From contig ML677463.1 in the NCBI GenBank assembly GCA_007922305.1, positions 474,656-538,655 of the forward strand: 64,000 bases of DNA. The letters run 5' to 3'. The notes beneath the pieces were generated by a model that was given only the letters and a program-made list of their open reading frames with translations, ran no database searches and was not told the DNA's origin. Of this stretch, positions 1-15,660 are shown in pieces (the stretch's first letter is position 1; every line of letters starts with the position of its first letter). A program made the translations under genes and the position numbers. This stretch comes from Dermatemys mawii. Its lineage: Eukaryota > Chordata > Testudines > Dermatemydidae.

Positions 1-840
1 CTGTATTGTTAACATAATTATTGACAGGTATTTTGAAGTAAATTACCAAAATAATTGAAATGGAAGTGATTATATTGTGCTATTTTAATAAAAAAATATG
101 CAGAATTTTTAAAATATTGTGCAGAGAATTTTTAATGACTTGCTACAGAATCTCCCCAGGAATACAATAAGAAAAACAGGGAAAGAGAAGAATGGTCAGA
201 GAGGCCCCTGTGGGGAAAACCAGAAATCCTGGGTTATCCTTATAAACAACTGATTGTGCCCGCAGCATCGATGTTGTTAGCCCTGCAGCTGCCTTTCATT
301 ACCATCAACTGCCTGTGATTCATCACCTCCGTCCTTAATGGCTGGATGCCATTCCATTAGCAACTACTACCTCAGAGGTGATAATATATCACATGGAGCA
401 TTTGTTTTGCCAGATGGGGCTGTCCCATGTGGCTGTCACAATAGGCATCCATTTGTTTCACAGAGGGCCAACATTTTTTTTCCCCTCAGTGTGGCATCAG
501 GCATGCTGAAGCCTCTTTCTCTCACCCGAAAATATTGGGGAGTCTGAGTGGTTTCTCTGTATATTAAAGCAAAGAAAGAAGGTGTATTTGCTGCCAGGGT
601 GTCTTAATTCTGCTCTGTGTGCTGTCCTTTAGCACTACATGGAAGTTCTCCATTTGTATCACTTATGACACAAGTTCATTTGACACTGGATTTGTTAACC
701 ATCCCAGAATCACTAGGTGCCAATTAGCTCTTGGGCTTGAGAACTGAGTTAGCCACTTCCAGCAGACAATGCCTAATCGTGCAGATGTCAATTGCTCCAG
801 CTGTACTCTTGGGTGATGACTTTGTGTTGCCTATGCTGAG
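1..840. other. Intergenic, no gene recognised
   Basis: Short open frames here have no recognisable motif and no splice-site context that would link them. I see AT-rich unique or very old repeat sequence only. Confidence 0.5.
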
Positions 841-849
841 GGCCCCTAT

Positions 850-1028
850 GCTGGGGGCAGGGATAGCTCAGTGGTCTGCCCATTGGCTTCCTAAACCTAG
901 TGTTGTGAGTTCAGTTCTTCAGGGGGCTATTTAGAGATATAGGGCAAAAATGGGATTGGTCCTGCTTTGAGTAGGGGGTTGGACTGGATGATCTCCTGAG
1001 GTCTCTTCCAACTCTGAGATTCTATGAT
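850..1028 (+). repeat. tRNA-derived SINE with CR1-like 3' tail
   Basis: The 5' part reads like a tRNA gene with an A-box-like segment (ATAGCTCAGTGG near 864) and a B-box-like segment (GTTGTGAGTTCAGTTC near 902). The 3' half is the CR1-type tail (GGACTGGATGATCTCCTGAGG, then CTTCCAACTCTGAGATTCTATGAT). This architecture is that of the turtle Pol III SINE family mobilised by CR1. The same element lies in reverse at 62595-62771. Confidence 0.8.
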
Positions 1029-2585
1029 CTAATTTGACACTTTTATTTTCTGTAGCTGCTTACATTTGCAAAAGAGCTTTTCACATCTGCAAAACTGCTC
1101 TAAAGGTTCTGCCTAAGTTCCAGCCGCTGAAACAAGCGCAGCTAGTACAATCACAGGATTTTGGAAAGCAACTCTACACATTACAAGCAGCAGCACCCTT
1201 GGGGAAAAGCCAAAACCCAAGATTGCAACACCCCATCTGTTGGTTCACAGTTTTTATTTCTAGTCCATTGGGGACAAGGCGACTACACACCCTTAGTGCC
1301 CCTGCGTATTACAGGGGCACTTTGGATTCTAGTCTTTCTCAAATGCATCACCCACTTAATTCAAAGTGTTCCATCAAAGGTGCCACTTAACTAAACCCCT
1401 CCAAACAATTCCTGAGGCTGCTAATCAGTTGTCTCGGGAATTGGGCAATACTGTGCCATATGTTGCCTGGAATGGTCACTGAAGAATGGTGATGTGAAAT
1501 GCTTTTTCTTCCTCCTCTCTGCTCTGAAATTAATTGTTCTGTGTTTGCTCTGATCCCAGCCCATTCCCCCATACAGTGGATAAGCAGTTCCTCATAAGGG
1601 AGGAGGCATTACCTAACAGCTAGAGCAGGGAAGAGGGAGTCCAGTCTCTGGTAAGTCACGTAAATGCTCTGTGCCTCCGAAGTAGAGGGTAGTAAATGCT
1701 TACCTGCCGCACAGGAAACTTGTGATACTTAATGGGTTAATGTCTGTAAAGTGTTTTGAGATCTTTGAATGACTATTTTAAGTATTACTTTTATTTTTAT
1801 TTTATTAATAAGGATAATCATTTGATCTGGTTTTTTCCTTTTAAAGAATAACAAAATATTGTGCAGAGCATATGTGCCAAAATGTAGCCATCTCTTGAGT
1901 GGAATGTAGAAGCCATTCTGTATCAGTGATACCACCTAACAGTTAAGCAAGTCATATAATTATTTAATCATTAACAGAGTAATTATTCTAATTCCTTTAT
2001 GCATTTTATGGCTTATTTACGAGTTATCCATGTCACAGCTGCAGTTACTAATCACAGGTATAGAAAAAAGTCATTACTTGAAGAACATATTTGATTAAAT
2101 GCTATATTCATTTATTAGCTATTCAGCTAAAGAGCCTTCACTATCTTTAATTATACTTTACATTTATATATCCCTTGTAATCTCAAAAGGGTTTCAAAGA
2201 GCTTTATCACTAATAAACTGTTTTGCAATGTATACTTAAGGTCCATAGCCGTCAATGAAATGCAGTCATCTCTGGTGTGGAACAAGTCAGCTGTCAAACA
2301 GCATACAATATCACTAAACAACAGATTAGCAATGGAGCTAAAGAAAAATGCTGTATTCTTTTAGAATCTTCTGGAAGAATTCAGGGAGCCTAAATGCAAT
2401 TAATTATAATAAACAGATATTAAGTCCAGTCACTTAACTGAATTAGACCAATCTGGATCACTTATTAAACTGAGTGCAAGCAAACAATATATGCTTTAAT
2501 ACAGCTAAACATAAATACAGTAGTAGATACATCTACTTGGAATCTGTGAATCTGTTGAATAATCGGCTTGTAAGCCCTTGGAGGA
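1029..2585. other. Intergenic, no gene recognised
   Basis: AT-rich sequence. A short MIR/CORE-like piece (GTAAAGTGTTTTGAGATC, about 1745-1765) is the only recognisable part. No exon with convincing splice sites was found. Confidence 0.4.
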
Positions 2586-2594
2586 TGATAAGAC

Positions 2595-3475
2595 TATAAT
2601 AGACTACATGGATTTCTCAAGAACAAATCATTCCAAACCATTTCCTTCTCTAATAGGGTTACTAGCTGAGAAGATGGGGGTTGAAGGAGAAGACTGAGGG
2701 GCAACCTGATAACAGTCTTCAAATATGTCAAAGAAAAGGAGGGTGATTATTGTTCTCCAGGTCAATTAGAAGTAGGACAAGAAACTGGAACAAGGAAGAT
2801 TAGGTTTGTTAGTAAGAAAAACTTTCTAAATGATAAGAATAGTTGAACTCTGGAACAGGCTTCCAAGGAGGCTGTGGAATGATAAATCCCTGTTATGGAT
2901 GTTCTAGGTTTACTTAACCCTGTTTCAGTGCGGGGGTCTGGTCTAGATGCAGGGGTGAAAGTAAGGTGCTACGGGCCTGTACAGCATGTCAGTAAAAAGT
3001 GGCCACCTGTACCGGCCCCTACCACCTTACTTTAAAGCGCTTTAAAGGACCCTGCCTAACGTCGCTGCTCTTTTTGCCAGGTCCCTACTAACAGGGCTGC
3101 CAATGTGGGGCGCAAAGGGGGCAGGGATGTTGAAGTGCTGCCGTGGCTTTGAGGGCCCTTTAAGGGTTTAAGGGTCCTTTAAAGTGCTGCTGTGGCAAAA
3201 TGACCTTGATTAAAGTGCTGCCATGGCAGCACTTTAACGTCTCTGTCCACTCCTCCGCTCGCCCCCGGCCACCGATGGGAGAGAGGGGGGCAAAAGGAGC
3301 AGTTACCCAGTGCCAAACTGTGCAAAGGGGGGCTGGCAAGGGGATGCTGATCCCTGAGGCCCTGCCCCTGGGGTGGGGAAGCTGCCCCCCGTACCAGTAA
3401 GAGTCAGACAAATTTTACTTTCACCCCTGACTAGATGACTTCTCAACGGGCCTTCCACCCTGCATTTCTATAATT
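2595..3475 (+). repeat. CR1 LINE 3' fragment, split by a hAT insertion
   Basis: Bases from about 2600 to 2949 carry decayed CR1 coding and 3' UTR sequence (GGGGCAACCTGATAACAGTC, then AACAGGCTTCCAAGGAGGCTG). The tail resumes at 3430 (ACTAGATGACTTCTCAACGG, then TGCATTTCTATAATTCTG). The 480 bases between are a separate DNA transposon. Confidence 0.8.
2950..3429. mobile_element. Non-autonomous hAT element inside CR1
   Basis: The ends are inverted repeats: CAGGGGTGAAAGTAA at 2950 and TTACTTTCACCCCTG ending at 3429. The flanks TCTAGATG (2942-2949) and ACTAGATG (3430-3437) match at 7 of 8 bases, as expected for a hAT 8-bp target duplication, and the CR1 tail reads through once the element is removed. 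No transposase frame is seen. The interior is GC-rich with repeated AAAGTGCTGCCATGGC-like units. Confidence 0.85.
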
Positions 3476-4024
3476 CTGTAATCCACATAGAAATTACAAT
3501 GTGCTCAGATATCATTCCTGCCAAGTGGAACAAGACTGACATCTAGCGTCTATGTATGCTCACATAAACCCACATAAATATAAAGAACTGGGCTGTTCTA
3601 TTCAGAGCCAGAAAAAGGGTGGAGCAAGTAAAGGAATGGTATGTTCCAACTGGAAAAGATCGTCAAGGATTCCTGGAAAGTTGTGCACTTGGCACAGCTG
3701 TATCCAGAGTCAACAGATTCTAATGTTTCTGTTCCTGGCCTTTATTATTCAGTAAACCTGAAATCTCCAGGAAACAGTATAATGGATTCATTGGGTCTTG
3801 AGTGGATGTTAAAGATCAGCAACTAGAATAGATTTATCAAGGCCACACAAATAATTATTAATAATAATTTGAGCTGGTTGAATAATGGAAAAACAGATCT
3901 GCAAATATATGCATGAATCTGCTGCTGCTACACATGGGGTCTTACTCGTGGCAAACAGTTGGACAGTGGATAATTCAAAAAAATGTTCATGGATCTGGGA
4001 AGGATTTCACTGGTAAGTTGAGAT

Positions 4025-4200
4025 GCTGATTCGGTTGCATGCTCTAGCACAGATTTCCTGTGTTACCTTGAGCAAGTTACTTAAGTCTCTTATGACTCAG
4101 TTCCCCATCTGTACAGTGGGGATAATAGCACTGCCTCACAGGGATATGCTGAGGATAAATACATTAGAGATCGTGAGGTGATCAGAAGCTAAGTTTACAG
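4025..4200 (+). repeat. MIR SINE fragment
   Basis: Contains the MIR-like core TTGAGCAAGTTACTTAAGTC, CAGTTCCCCATCTGTACAGT, GGGGATAATAGCACTGCCTC and the following GGATAAATACATTAGAGAT. Confidence 0.75.
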
Positions 4201-4329
4201 GGGTTCTATTCATATAGCAAGGCAGTTGAATATTTGTCTGAATTTTCACACCATAAATGTGTCATTAATTCATCACTATTGTTTGCCATTTGCCATTATG
4301 TCTAACATTTTTTCCACCATCCATTTTGT

Positions 4330-4760
4330 ATGAATAATTTTCAACCGATGGACGGGCTGCAAACTGCTCCTTGGAATAGTTACTCTTTCTGGTGTGTGAT
4401 TGATCATCTAAGTTACATGGTGTTGTTTTTGTTCATTAACTGAATGCAGGGTTCTTTTTTTTACATAATTCTGCATTTGTAAGTTCAACTTTCATGATAC
4501 AGAGATTGCACTACAGTACTTGTATTAGGGGAATTGAAAAATACTATTTCTTTTGGTTTTTTTACAGTGCGAATACTTGTAAATAAATATAAAGTGAGCA
4601 CTGTACATTTTCTGTTCTGTATTGTAATTGAAATCAGTATTTGAAAATGTAGAAAACATCCAGAAATATTTAAATAAATGGTAGTCTATTATTGCCTAAT
4701 AGTGCAATTAATCACAATTAATTTTTAATCGTTAATAAAAATGCCTACAATTAAAAATAA
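4330..4760 (+). mobile_element. hAT-derived 3' region fragment
   Basis: Matches the non-coding 3' part of the hAT-like elements at 5410-5834 and 48220-48560. Shared blocks include GTACTTGTATTAG...GAATTGAAAAATACTAT and the terminal GCAATTAATCACAATTAATTTTTAA. No coding capacity. Confidence 0.65.
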
Positions 4761-4799
4761 TTATCTGCTGAAATTATAAAAAATAAAAATCACCTTCTG

Positions 4800-5834
4800 C
4801 CAACCCTATTATTATTATTACTAGAGACAAACAAACTATTCAGACTGAATAATATTCATCACAAATGTAGGCCATTTTTCAGGTAACAAATCATTTATGA
4901 GCCTTTTCTGATCTACCTTGTCTCTCAGATTTTGGAAGATACTTCAGATTCTTAAACCTTGGGTCGAGTGCTGTAGCTATCTTTAGCAATCTCATCTTGG
5001 TATCTTCTTTACAATTTGTCAAATCTGCAGTGAAAGTGTTCTTAAAATGAACCAGAAGTGCTGGGTCATCATCCGAGACTGCTATAAAATGAAATATATG
5101 CAGAATGTGGGTAAAACAGAGTAGGAGACATGTAATTCTCCCCCAAGGAGTTGAGTCACAAATTTAATTAATGCATTATTTTTTTATTGAGCATCATTGG
5201 CATGGAAGCATGTCCTCTGGAATGGTGGCCAAAGCATGAAGGGGCACATGAATGTTTAGCATAACTAGTATGTAAATACCTTGCAATGCCAGCTACAAAA
5301 GTTCCATATGAACACCTGTTCTCACTTTCAGGTGACACTGTAAATAAGGAGCGGGCAGCATTATCTCCCATAAATGGAAACAAACTTGTTTGTCTTAGTG
5401 ATTGGCTGAACAAGATGTAGGACTGAGTGGACTTGTAGGTCCTGAAGTTTTACATTCTTTTGTTTTTGGGTGCAGTTATGTAATTAAAAAAATCTACATT
5501 TGTAGGTTGCACTTAGACGATAAAGAGATTGCACTACAGTACTTGTATGAGGTAAATGGAAAAATACAATTTCTTTTGTTTGCCATTTTTACACTGCAAA
5601 TATATGCAATAAGAATAATATAAAGCAAGCACTGTCAGCTTTGTATACTGTGTTGTAATTGAAATCAATATATTTTAAAATGTAGAAAAATATCAGAAAG
5701 ATGTAATACATTTCAATTGGTATTTTATTGTTTAACAGTGTGATTAAAAATGCGATTAATCACAATCAATTTTGTTAATAACGATTAATTTTTTGAGTTA
5801 ATCATGTGAGTTAACTGCAATTAATTGACAGCCC
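4800..5834 (+). mobile_element. Rearranged hAT transposon remnant
   Basis: From about 5205 to 5410 the plus strand carries a decayed hAT C-terminal dimerisation region (CPLEWW..HEGAHE..., broken by stops). Its AT-rich 3' region runs to TTAATTGACAGCCCTAA at 5834. From about 4900 to 5090 the sequence matches, in reverse complement, the upstream transposase segment seen forward at 47650-47830. Between them, 5090-5170 is a spacer also present at the 46.9/47.6 kb copy. The element is therefore an internally inverted derivative and not a simple deletion. ZBED/hAT-like transposase is the family; nothing here is functional. Confidence 0.7.
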
Positions 5835-7036
5835 TAATTTTTATCTATTTAAATTTTCACCATTGCAGGATATCATGGGGAAGTCAGACAAAGAAGGAAG
5901 GTCAGACAATTTTTTATTGACAGACATTGAGAAAACAGTTAAAGTTTTTTGACCATTAAACCACAAATTGTCGACACAGCACACAAATATTCTTGAATCA
6001 AACTCTAATAATTTCTCATGCAGCATTTTTCTTACTTTACATATCTGTAAATTTGAATTATTATCAATGGAAATATTTTTATCTATTTTTGAGTATATGT
6101 TGAAATTGATGTTTACTGACATTTGCTGATAAAAATCTTATCGTTCCAAGCCTAGTAATAATACACAGATAAACATTAATTGAGCTTTATTTCACCAGCA
6201 ATGTTTCTGCCCCTTCCTATGTCTGATCTCTTATCCCACAAATCACATTTTTTTGAGTTCAAGTATAAGCTCTTCAGGACTGTGCCTCTTGTTTTTCATT
6301 ATGGTCTATAAAGCACTGCATGTACCTATAGTGTTATCCGGTCACAGTTATGTACTGTATATAAGCAGGTGGTGTTACCACCCTGCTCCAAAATATAAAC
6401 ACAGTACAAGGTTAAACTCATCCTTTTCTTGGGGTGTGTCTTTATTAATAAGGTTATTAATAATAATTAAACACAAATTCCACCTCAAGCTCTTTCCCTT
6501 ATCTTGGCTGTTCCTAGTGTTCTTCCATCAGATATCTGTGTCTGATGCCTGTCTCCCTCTAACAAAATAACCATTCCCACTTCCCTTTCAGGAGTGACTG
6601 CCACAATGAGCCATCAGGAATCAGTCAGCACCTTCCTGCAGGACACCAACACCAGCCAGCAGAGTGGGTCAACAGAATAACCCTGCTGCCATGATGCAAG
6701 GCACTAACTATGGTGCTAGAGTCTACAGTGATGGCAATCTTATTGATGTGTGTATTGATAGTAATAAATAATAATAATGAATAACAATAACTAATTAACA
6801 AGAAAAGACCCTAGAGAGGTATCAAGAGAAATCCATGAAAATATTATGGGTCATAAAGTATTAGGAAATGGTGTTGCTCTCTTTCTTTGTTCACGACATT
6901 AGATCAAAGAGGAGAGTCACCTGAACTGTATTCCTGAGCTCACCTAGAACAGATTTTGGATCCTCCCCTTGAATATTAGTACTCTGCATTGTTATCCAAA
7001 TTATTTTTTTAAAGAGAGAAATCGGGTGCGTTCACA
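5835..7036. other. Non-coding, includes likely TMEM52B 3' UTR
   Basis: About 6250-6330 resembles the tail of an L2-type LINE (AGCTCTTCAGGACTGTGCCTC). The lower-strand motif AATAAA (TTTATT at about 6431) lies about 600 bases past the TMEM52B stop and could be its polyadenylation signal; this is a guess. The rest is unassigned. Confidence 0.35.
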
Positions 7037-10597
<3,561 letters not shown>

Positions 10598-10600
<3 letters not shown>

Positions 10601-10615
10601 GAAGAAAAAACATGT
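10598..10615 (-). promoter_or_regulatory. TMEM52B: Upstream ATG overlapping the TMEM52B start
   Basis: Twelve or so bases 5' of the chosen start, the minus strand has an ATG in another frame that encodes eight codons (MFFLHGDR) and stops inside the TMEM52B signal peptide. If the transcript begins upstream of it, this overlapping uORF would lower initiation at the main start. The transcription start is unknown. Confidence 0.4.
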
Positions 10616-12400
10616 AGCCCAGGGTCAGGGCCTCCTTCCTAATTTCAGTTCATCCTCACCAGTCCTCACAGTGGGGTGAAGAGCAGGGAAACTCCCTTTC
10701 CAGGGTGAGTTCCTTCTCTCTTCTTCTTACTCTACTGCTTTCTGCACCCTCCTGGGTTTGCCTTTCCCTCTCACACACACTCTGGTTTTCTGTCTGCCTT
10801 CTTCTCTCTTCGTCGTTCTGTCTATATATCTCTGCCCATGTCTGTCTCTCTCTGTTACTCTCTCTCCCTTCAAAAGGGAGCTCAAACACTATCCAGTTAC
10901 TTCAGGAAAAGAACCGAGGATGCCAGTAACTTAGCTTTGCTATTTCCAACTCATCTAGCTCAGGGAGTCAATGAGAAAAATGTACCCATGATCCTGAAGA
11001 AACTGAGAATGGAGACCTCTCTTCTGTGGGGGGAGGAGGGTGGAATAAACTGTGCTGACCTCATTCATTCCCAATTACTTCTCTCCCCGCCCCCTTGTCC
11101 AGGGAGACTCGTGCAGTTTGAAGGTCGTTTGATCACCTTCTGCTTTACTCTGATGTGACCGCCCCCATACCTCTCCCCCAACGCCCGCCCATCATTATAC
11201 TTTTGCTGTTCTGACCTGCTGAGTCTACCCAGAAGCCCAGATTCAGAATGGAAAGCACATTGCACCTGGGACATTCCTGCTGATGCAGAGTGGGCAGAAC
11301 TGGTGTGTGTGTGTTACAGAATACCTAAAATCTTCTCCACACACACCTCACTCTTAATATGCAGGGCTGCCTTCTACTCAACTGGTGCCTCTCCCCTTTG
11401 CTCTGGTGATCACCTCAGTCCTGATACGCAGAACTCTCTGCTATTCCAATCCTGGCCCCTCACCTCTTCAAGCTCTACCAAAGCACAGTCTTGACCTGCA
11501 GAAATCTCCACTATTCAAGTCTTGAGTTCCTTACACAGCTCTGCCGGTGTCCCTCAGCCCTGCCCTGCAGCCCGCTCCCTCCTATTCTGGTCCTGGGCTT
11601 TCCATACAAGTCTGCTGCTGCCCCTCAGTCCTGCCCCACAGCCCCACTGCTATTTCTCCCCACACAGCTCTGCCAATGCCCCACAACTCCTTTACCATAG
11701 TAGAGAATGTTTTGTTGCTTCTCCTCCTGCATACATTACCATTGTCCCTCCAGCTATTTAACTTAATAGGCCTCTTTTAATAACTTGCTGTTTTCCCTCT
11801 TGTATAACCACTTTGGATTTCTATTACAATACTGCTCACGGGTACCCATGAAGTGCTTCCATGTATGTAATTAGCATCTCTCTCACACACACACAGTTTC
11901 CAATAGTTGAAACAGAAAAATTGCTCCTCAGTAATGTGTTATTATTCCTGCCCTGCAACCGTCCAGGACTGGTATATGAATATGTGCTTGAGGAAGTAAG
12001 CAGTGCAGAGACTAGTGGAACTTGTTACTCCATGTTGCAATCACGTTGCATCCATATTAAGCTGGTGAATCATTAGCCCTGATCATGGCTATTAAAGGCA
12101 AAGAGCAGAACCAATGGATTCATAAACATAACACATGCATTCCCCCCAAATGGGGGCTAAGAACCATCCACTAGGAGCAACCTCTTGAACAGTCATGGGC
12201 TTTTCAGGCTGTTCAGATAGCTATCTTTCTATGTATCTGTCTGTCTGGTCATCTCTCCCTCACCCTTCTATCTAAATTAGTTTATGGTCTGGGCCTATAT
12301 ATGGAACACTGGTCTGCAAAGGAGAGACATGCAAAAACACACCAGAGGCTTCTTTCCTATCTGCAGACTTCTCCAGATTCCTGTTCTTTCATTTATTTAA
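10601..12400. other. Intergenic between divergent genes, no gene recognised
   Basis: Contains pyrimidine-rich stretches (about 10700-10870, CTCT-rich) and a short CA tract near 11881-11895. The long frames in this stretch come from low-complexity sequence. It presumably holds TMEM52B promoter elements, but no TATA box is evident. Confidence 0.4.
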
Positions 12401-12403
12401 ATG

Positions 12404-12540
12404 TGTCTATATATTATGCAGAAGCGACAGAGTCCTGTGGCACCTTAAAGTTTGCACTTTGTTAGTCTTTAAGGTGCCACAGGACTCTTTGTCGCTGCTG
12501 CAGATCCAGACTAACACGACTACCTCTCTGATTCTATATA
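12404..12540. repeat. Inverted SINE-like repeat forming a hairpin
   Basis: GAGTCCTGTGGCACCTTAAAG (about 12430-12450) is followed by a 15-base spacer and its near-perfect complement CTTTAAGGTGCCACAGGACTC. The right arm continues into a known dispersed sequence (CAGACTAACACGACTACCTC). A forward copy of that family lies at 52730-52810. Confidence 0.65.
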
Positions 12541-12782
12541 TTATGGAAGTTTCAAATGAAAAGACAGCACAGCCTTCACTGAACAACACACAATAACAAA
12601 AAAAACCCCAAGTGCAAATTATAAGTGTGAACACAACTTTTCTGCAGTTTTAAAACTCAACCTCATTTAACAACCTAGAAAATAGAAATACATCTAAAAA
12701 AAGTCCGTGTCATTTCATTTACAACTGATTCACAGTGACCCTTGATGTATGACCATTTCTCAAACCTGTTCTTTCCAGCCGC

Positions 12783-12870
12783 CAGGTATTCAGCTAATGT
12801 AAAGCAACATTGCTCCACTGAAAGTCAGTGGAGCTATGCTGAGTTACACCAGCTGAGGCTCTGATCCATC
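12783..12870. repeat. Palindromic MITE-like repeat
   Basis: Inverted arms around TCCACTGAAAGTCAGTGGA, with outer parts CAGCTAATGTAAAGC and GAGTTACACCAGCTGAGG. Same family as 7790-7876. Confidence 0.5.
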
Positions 12871-13469
12871 ATATGTAATCATCCACTGAAGTCAAGATTG
12901 TCAGTTTTTAGTTTCAGTTCAATAGCTATGACAATAGATTGTCAATCAGACTTTTAGTGAAATGCTAGTATTACAAGAAAATTTCAGTTGTAGACTGATT
13001 ACATTTGTTAAAATATCACATGAAGTGATAAACATTTCTCTAATGAAAGAGCCACATTATAACCTGAAATTGTGACCTTCAGAGAGCACATGATCATTTA
13101 TTCTGGCTGAACTATGTTGGCTCCATTTCTCTAATTTCTGTTGCCTCTGGTAATATCATGGTTATAGTTGGACATAGTGATTTAACCATGGCCTCATTAG
13201 TCTATTACACAATGACAGAATAATTCACATTCAACTTGATACTTTGGCTCATTTATCCCATAATTTTATTTTCCTTTGATTTGTTTTACAGTGAAGTGAG
13301 TTTTCCCCACCAGATTTTCCCCCTTTTCAGAAGTTTAAAGCAAGTGATTATACCCTTTACGAAATTGCTCACAAACATCCTTGTCTTGTTGATGCGTTGA
13401 CTCAGGCGTTGATGGGACATGGGTCACTTGCTGGAGGATTCTCTGTACCTTGAAGTCCTTAAACCAAGA

Positions 13470-13620
13470 TTTGAGGACTTCAGTAGCTCAGATATAGGTG
13501 AGAGGTATATTGCAGGAATGGGTGGGTAGAATTCTGTGGCCTGCATTGTGCAGGAGGTCAGACTAGATGATCATAATGGTCCCTTCTGACCTTAGAGTCT
13601 ATGAGTCTGTGAGTTCTGCT
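13470..13620 (+). repeat. CR1-related repeat tail
   Basis: Carries GCAGGAGGTCAGACTAGATG followed by ATCATAATGGTCCCTTCTGAC and a terminal TCTATGAGTCTGTGAG, as in CR1-derived tails; a similar tail lies at 41740-41840. Confidence 0.65.
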
Positions 13621-15660
13621 GTTGTCATAGATTTCAAGGGCTCATTACATGCTAAGCGGTGAGATTCGTACTTCCTACTGGGGCTCCAGTGACAGCACAT
13701 TTTGCTGGTGAACAGGCAGAGAACTCCCCCTTTTACACACAAGCACACACACATTGAGCTAATGTAGTCTCAACAAGGTCTCAATCTCCTCACAGATTTG
13801 ATTCAATTCAGTTGTGCAGTTCTTGGAAATTTGTTACTCATGCTTTGTTACCTTTCTGAGGATTGTTTTTTAAGGCCAGCTTCTTTAGTCACAGCAGATA
13901 TTTCCCTTGTGAATTTAAAAACACACAAGATGGCAAAGAGTTTGGGGTTCATAACAGCCATTTTTTCCCCCTGCAATTGGAGAAAGGATATTACCCAGCG
14001 TGTACCACATGCTGGGTAATAACACAAAAGGATTCCAGCTTGTAAAACAAAACAGTCTGTTTATTAAGAGAACTATTTACAGAGATGCTGCAACTGCAGC
14101 TAGCATTCTAGCGCATGTGCATACAGAATGACGTCTTGGTGCCTTCTCTAAACTCTTCCTCCTGCAACCTATGCTCTAGCCTCCAAGTTCCAAGAAAGTT
14201 GCTGAACCCACCTCACAGAAGAGTCAATGTGGTGGATGGACTAGGAGTCTGTGGTCTGCACTGCTGTGCAAAAAATACATGGAGTCCAGGTCATAGTGCC
14301 CATTTTTCCAACTGAAAGAGGTAAGTGTGTCTCTGTGTCAGGAGAATAGGATCTCTGATCTTTTACTCCCTGGGACTGGTGAGGTCTGGGAATGGTGTGG
14401 AAGTAGGGCTTGATGCCACCAAGCAGGTAGCATTCTGCATTGCCCAGTTGTGGTCTGCTGCACCCTGGAGCGACAACTAGTGAGAATGCTATTGAGTCTG
14501 GGTTCTTGCACTCCTGGAATTAGTGCTATGTGCTACCAAGCAAGAAACTCAAGTTCAAGGCCTATTCCTGGTCTATCACAGGCAGCGGTTGGGAATGCTA
14601 CAGAGTCTAAGGGTCTGTCTTAAGCTCAATCAAATAAGAAGCATTCTGGGGTCCCGCTGTTTTGGAGGCTCTGTAACTCATCCATATTTTCCTTTGCAGC
14701 GTTGAGATTAGAGGGACAGGCAATAATACATTTCCAGGTCTCCAGCGACCCTCAAGAAATCGGACCATTAGAAAAGGCAACTCATGTCTACAGTTCCTTC
14801 TTCTAGTGGTTTGGGGCCCTGCAAATAGTAAAGCTGACTCTGGTATGGCGCAGCTCATTTGTAAACCATGGAGAGCCAGTATCTATTCCAAGTGTTGGTG
14901 TCATGCTCTCTGGAGTTGGCAGCACTACAAGGACGGGGCCTGATGCATACAACAGTTAGAGCTCTGAGTTGCTTGATGAGAAACCTGGGTTCAGTTCCCA
15001 GTCTGATTCTTTTAGCCCTTAGGTGGGATGTTGTCTATGAAAACTGGATCTGCTCCACCTGAGGAGTCAGAACTCCATGCAGGAGCACAAAGGCACCTAG
15101 AAGAACCAGTTCAGTTCTCAGACTTGGACTTTTGTCTCTCAGCAGGACTAGGAGCACTGAAGAGCACTGTGGTTTGAATTTATGCAGTCTTAAAAATTGC
15201 GTAATAAAGTTGAGAATTGAAACACATATTGCAGTGAAGCCTCAAGAAATCTGCAAAGCACAGTTTGAATCTAGCCTTCTGTAGCCTGCTTCCTATTAAT
15301 CACATTTCAGCTCACTTTCTCTGGCTCTCCATAAATCTCTCTATGCATTTATGGCAGTAACCAAGAAATGCAAGACTCCCTATCCCATTCCCACTGTGTT
15401 TCTGTAGAGGCGGATGAAGAAATAAATGTCAGTTTGTGAATCTATGGTAAAAGCTCGCACAATGTATAAAACAAGCTCCCCAGATGTTGCTTCATAAAAC
15501 TCTGATATGAGCCATAGTCCCCGCCGGATCTGTAGATGAATCACTCTGTCATTTCTAATGACTCTGACCATTCAAAGGATCACACACAACCGTATCTCTG
15601 TCGATCTCTCTCTGTGTGTGCTGAGCCATAACCTGGATTTCTCTCAGAACCTTTCCCAAA
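13621..15660. other. 5' flank of the lectin receptor gene, no other gene
   Basis: No exon recognised. About 14930-15030 contains a tRNA-like AGAGCTCTGAGTTGC...GGTTCAGTTCCC segment that may be an old SINE. No TATA box is visible within 100 bases of the ATG at 15661; a CT/GT-rich stretch lies at 15590-15625. Confidence 0.4.

Noticed and set aside
850..925. Functional tRNA gene
   Set aside because: Only the promoter-like parts of a SINE are present; no cloverleaf acceptor pairing, and the CR1-like tail follows.
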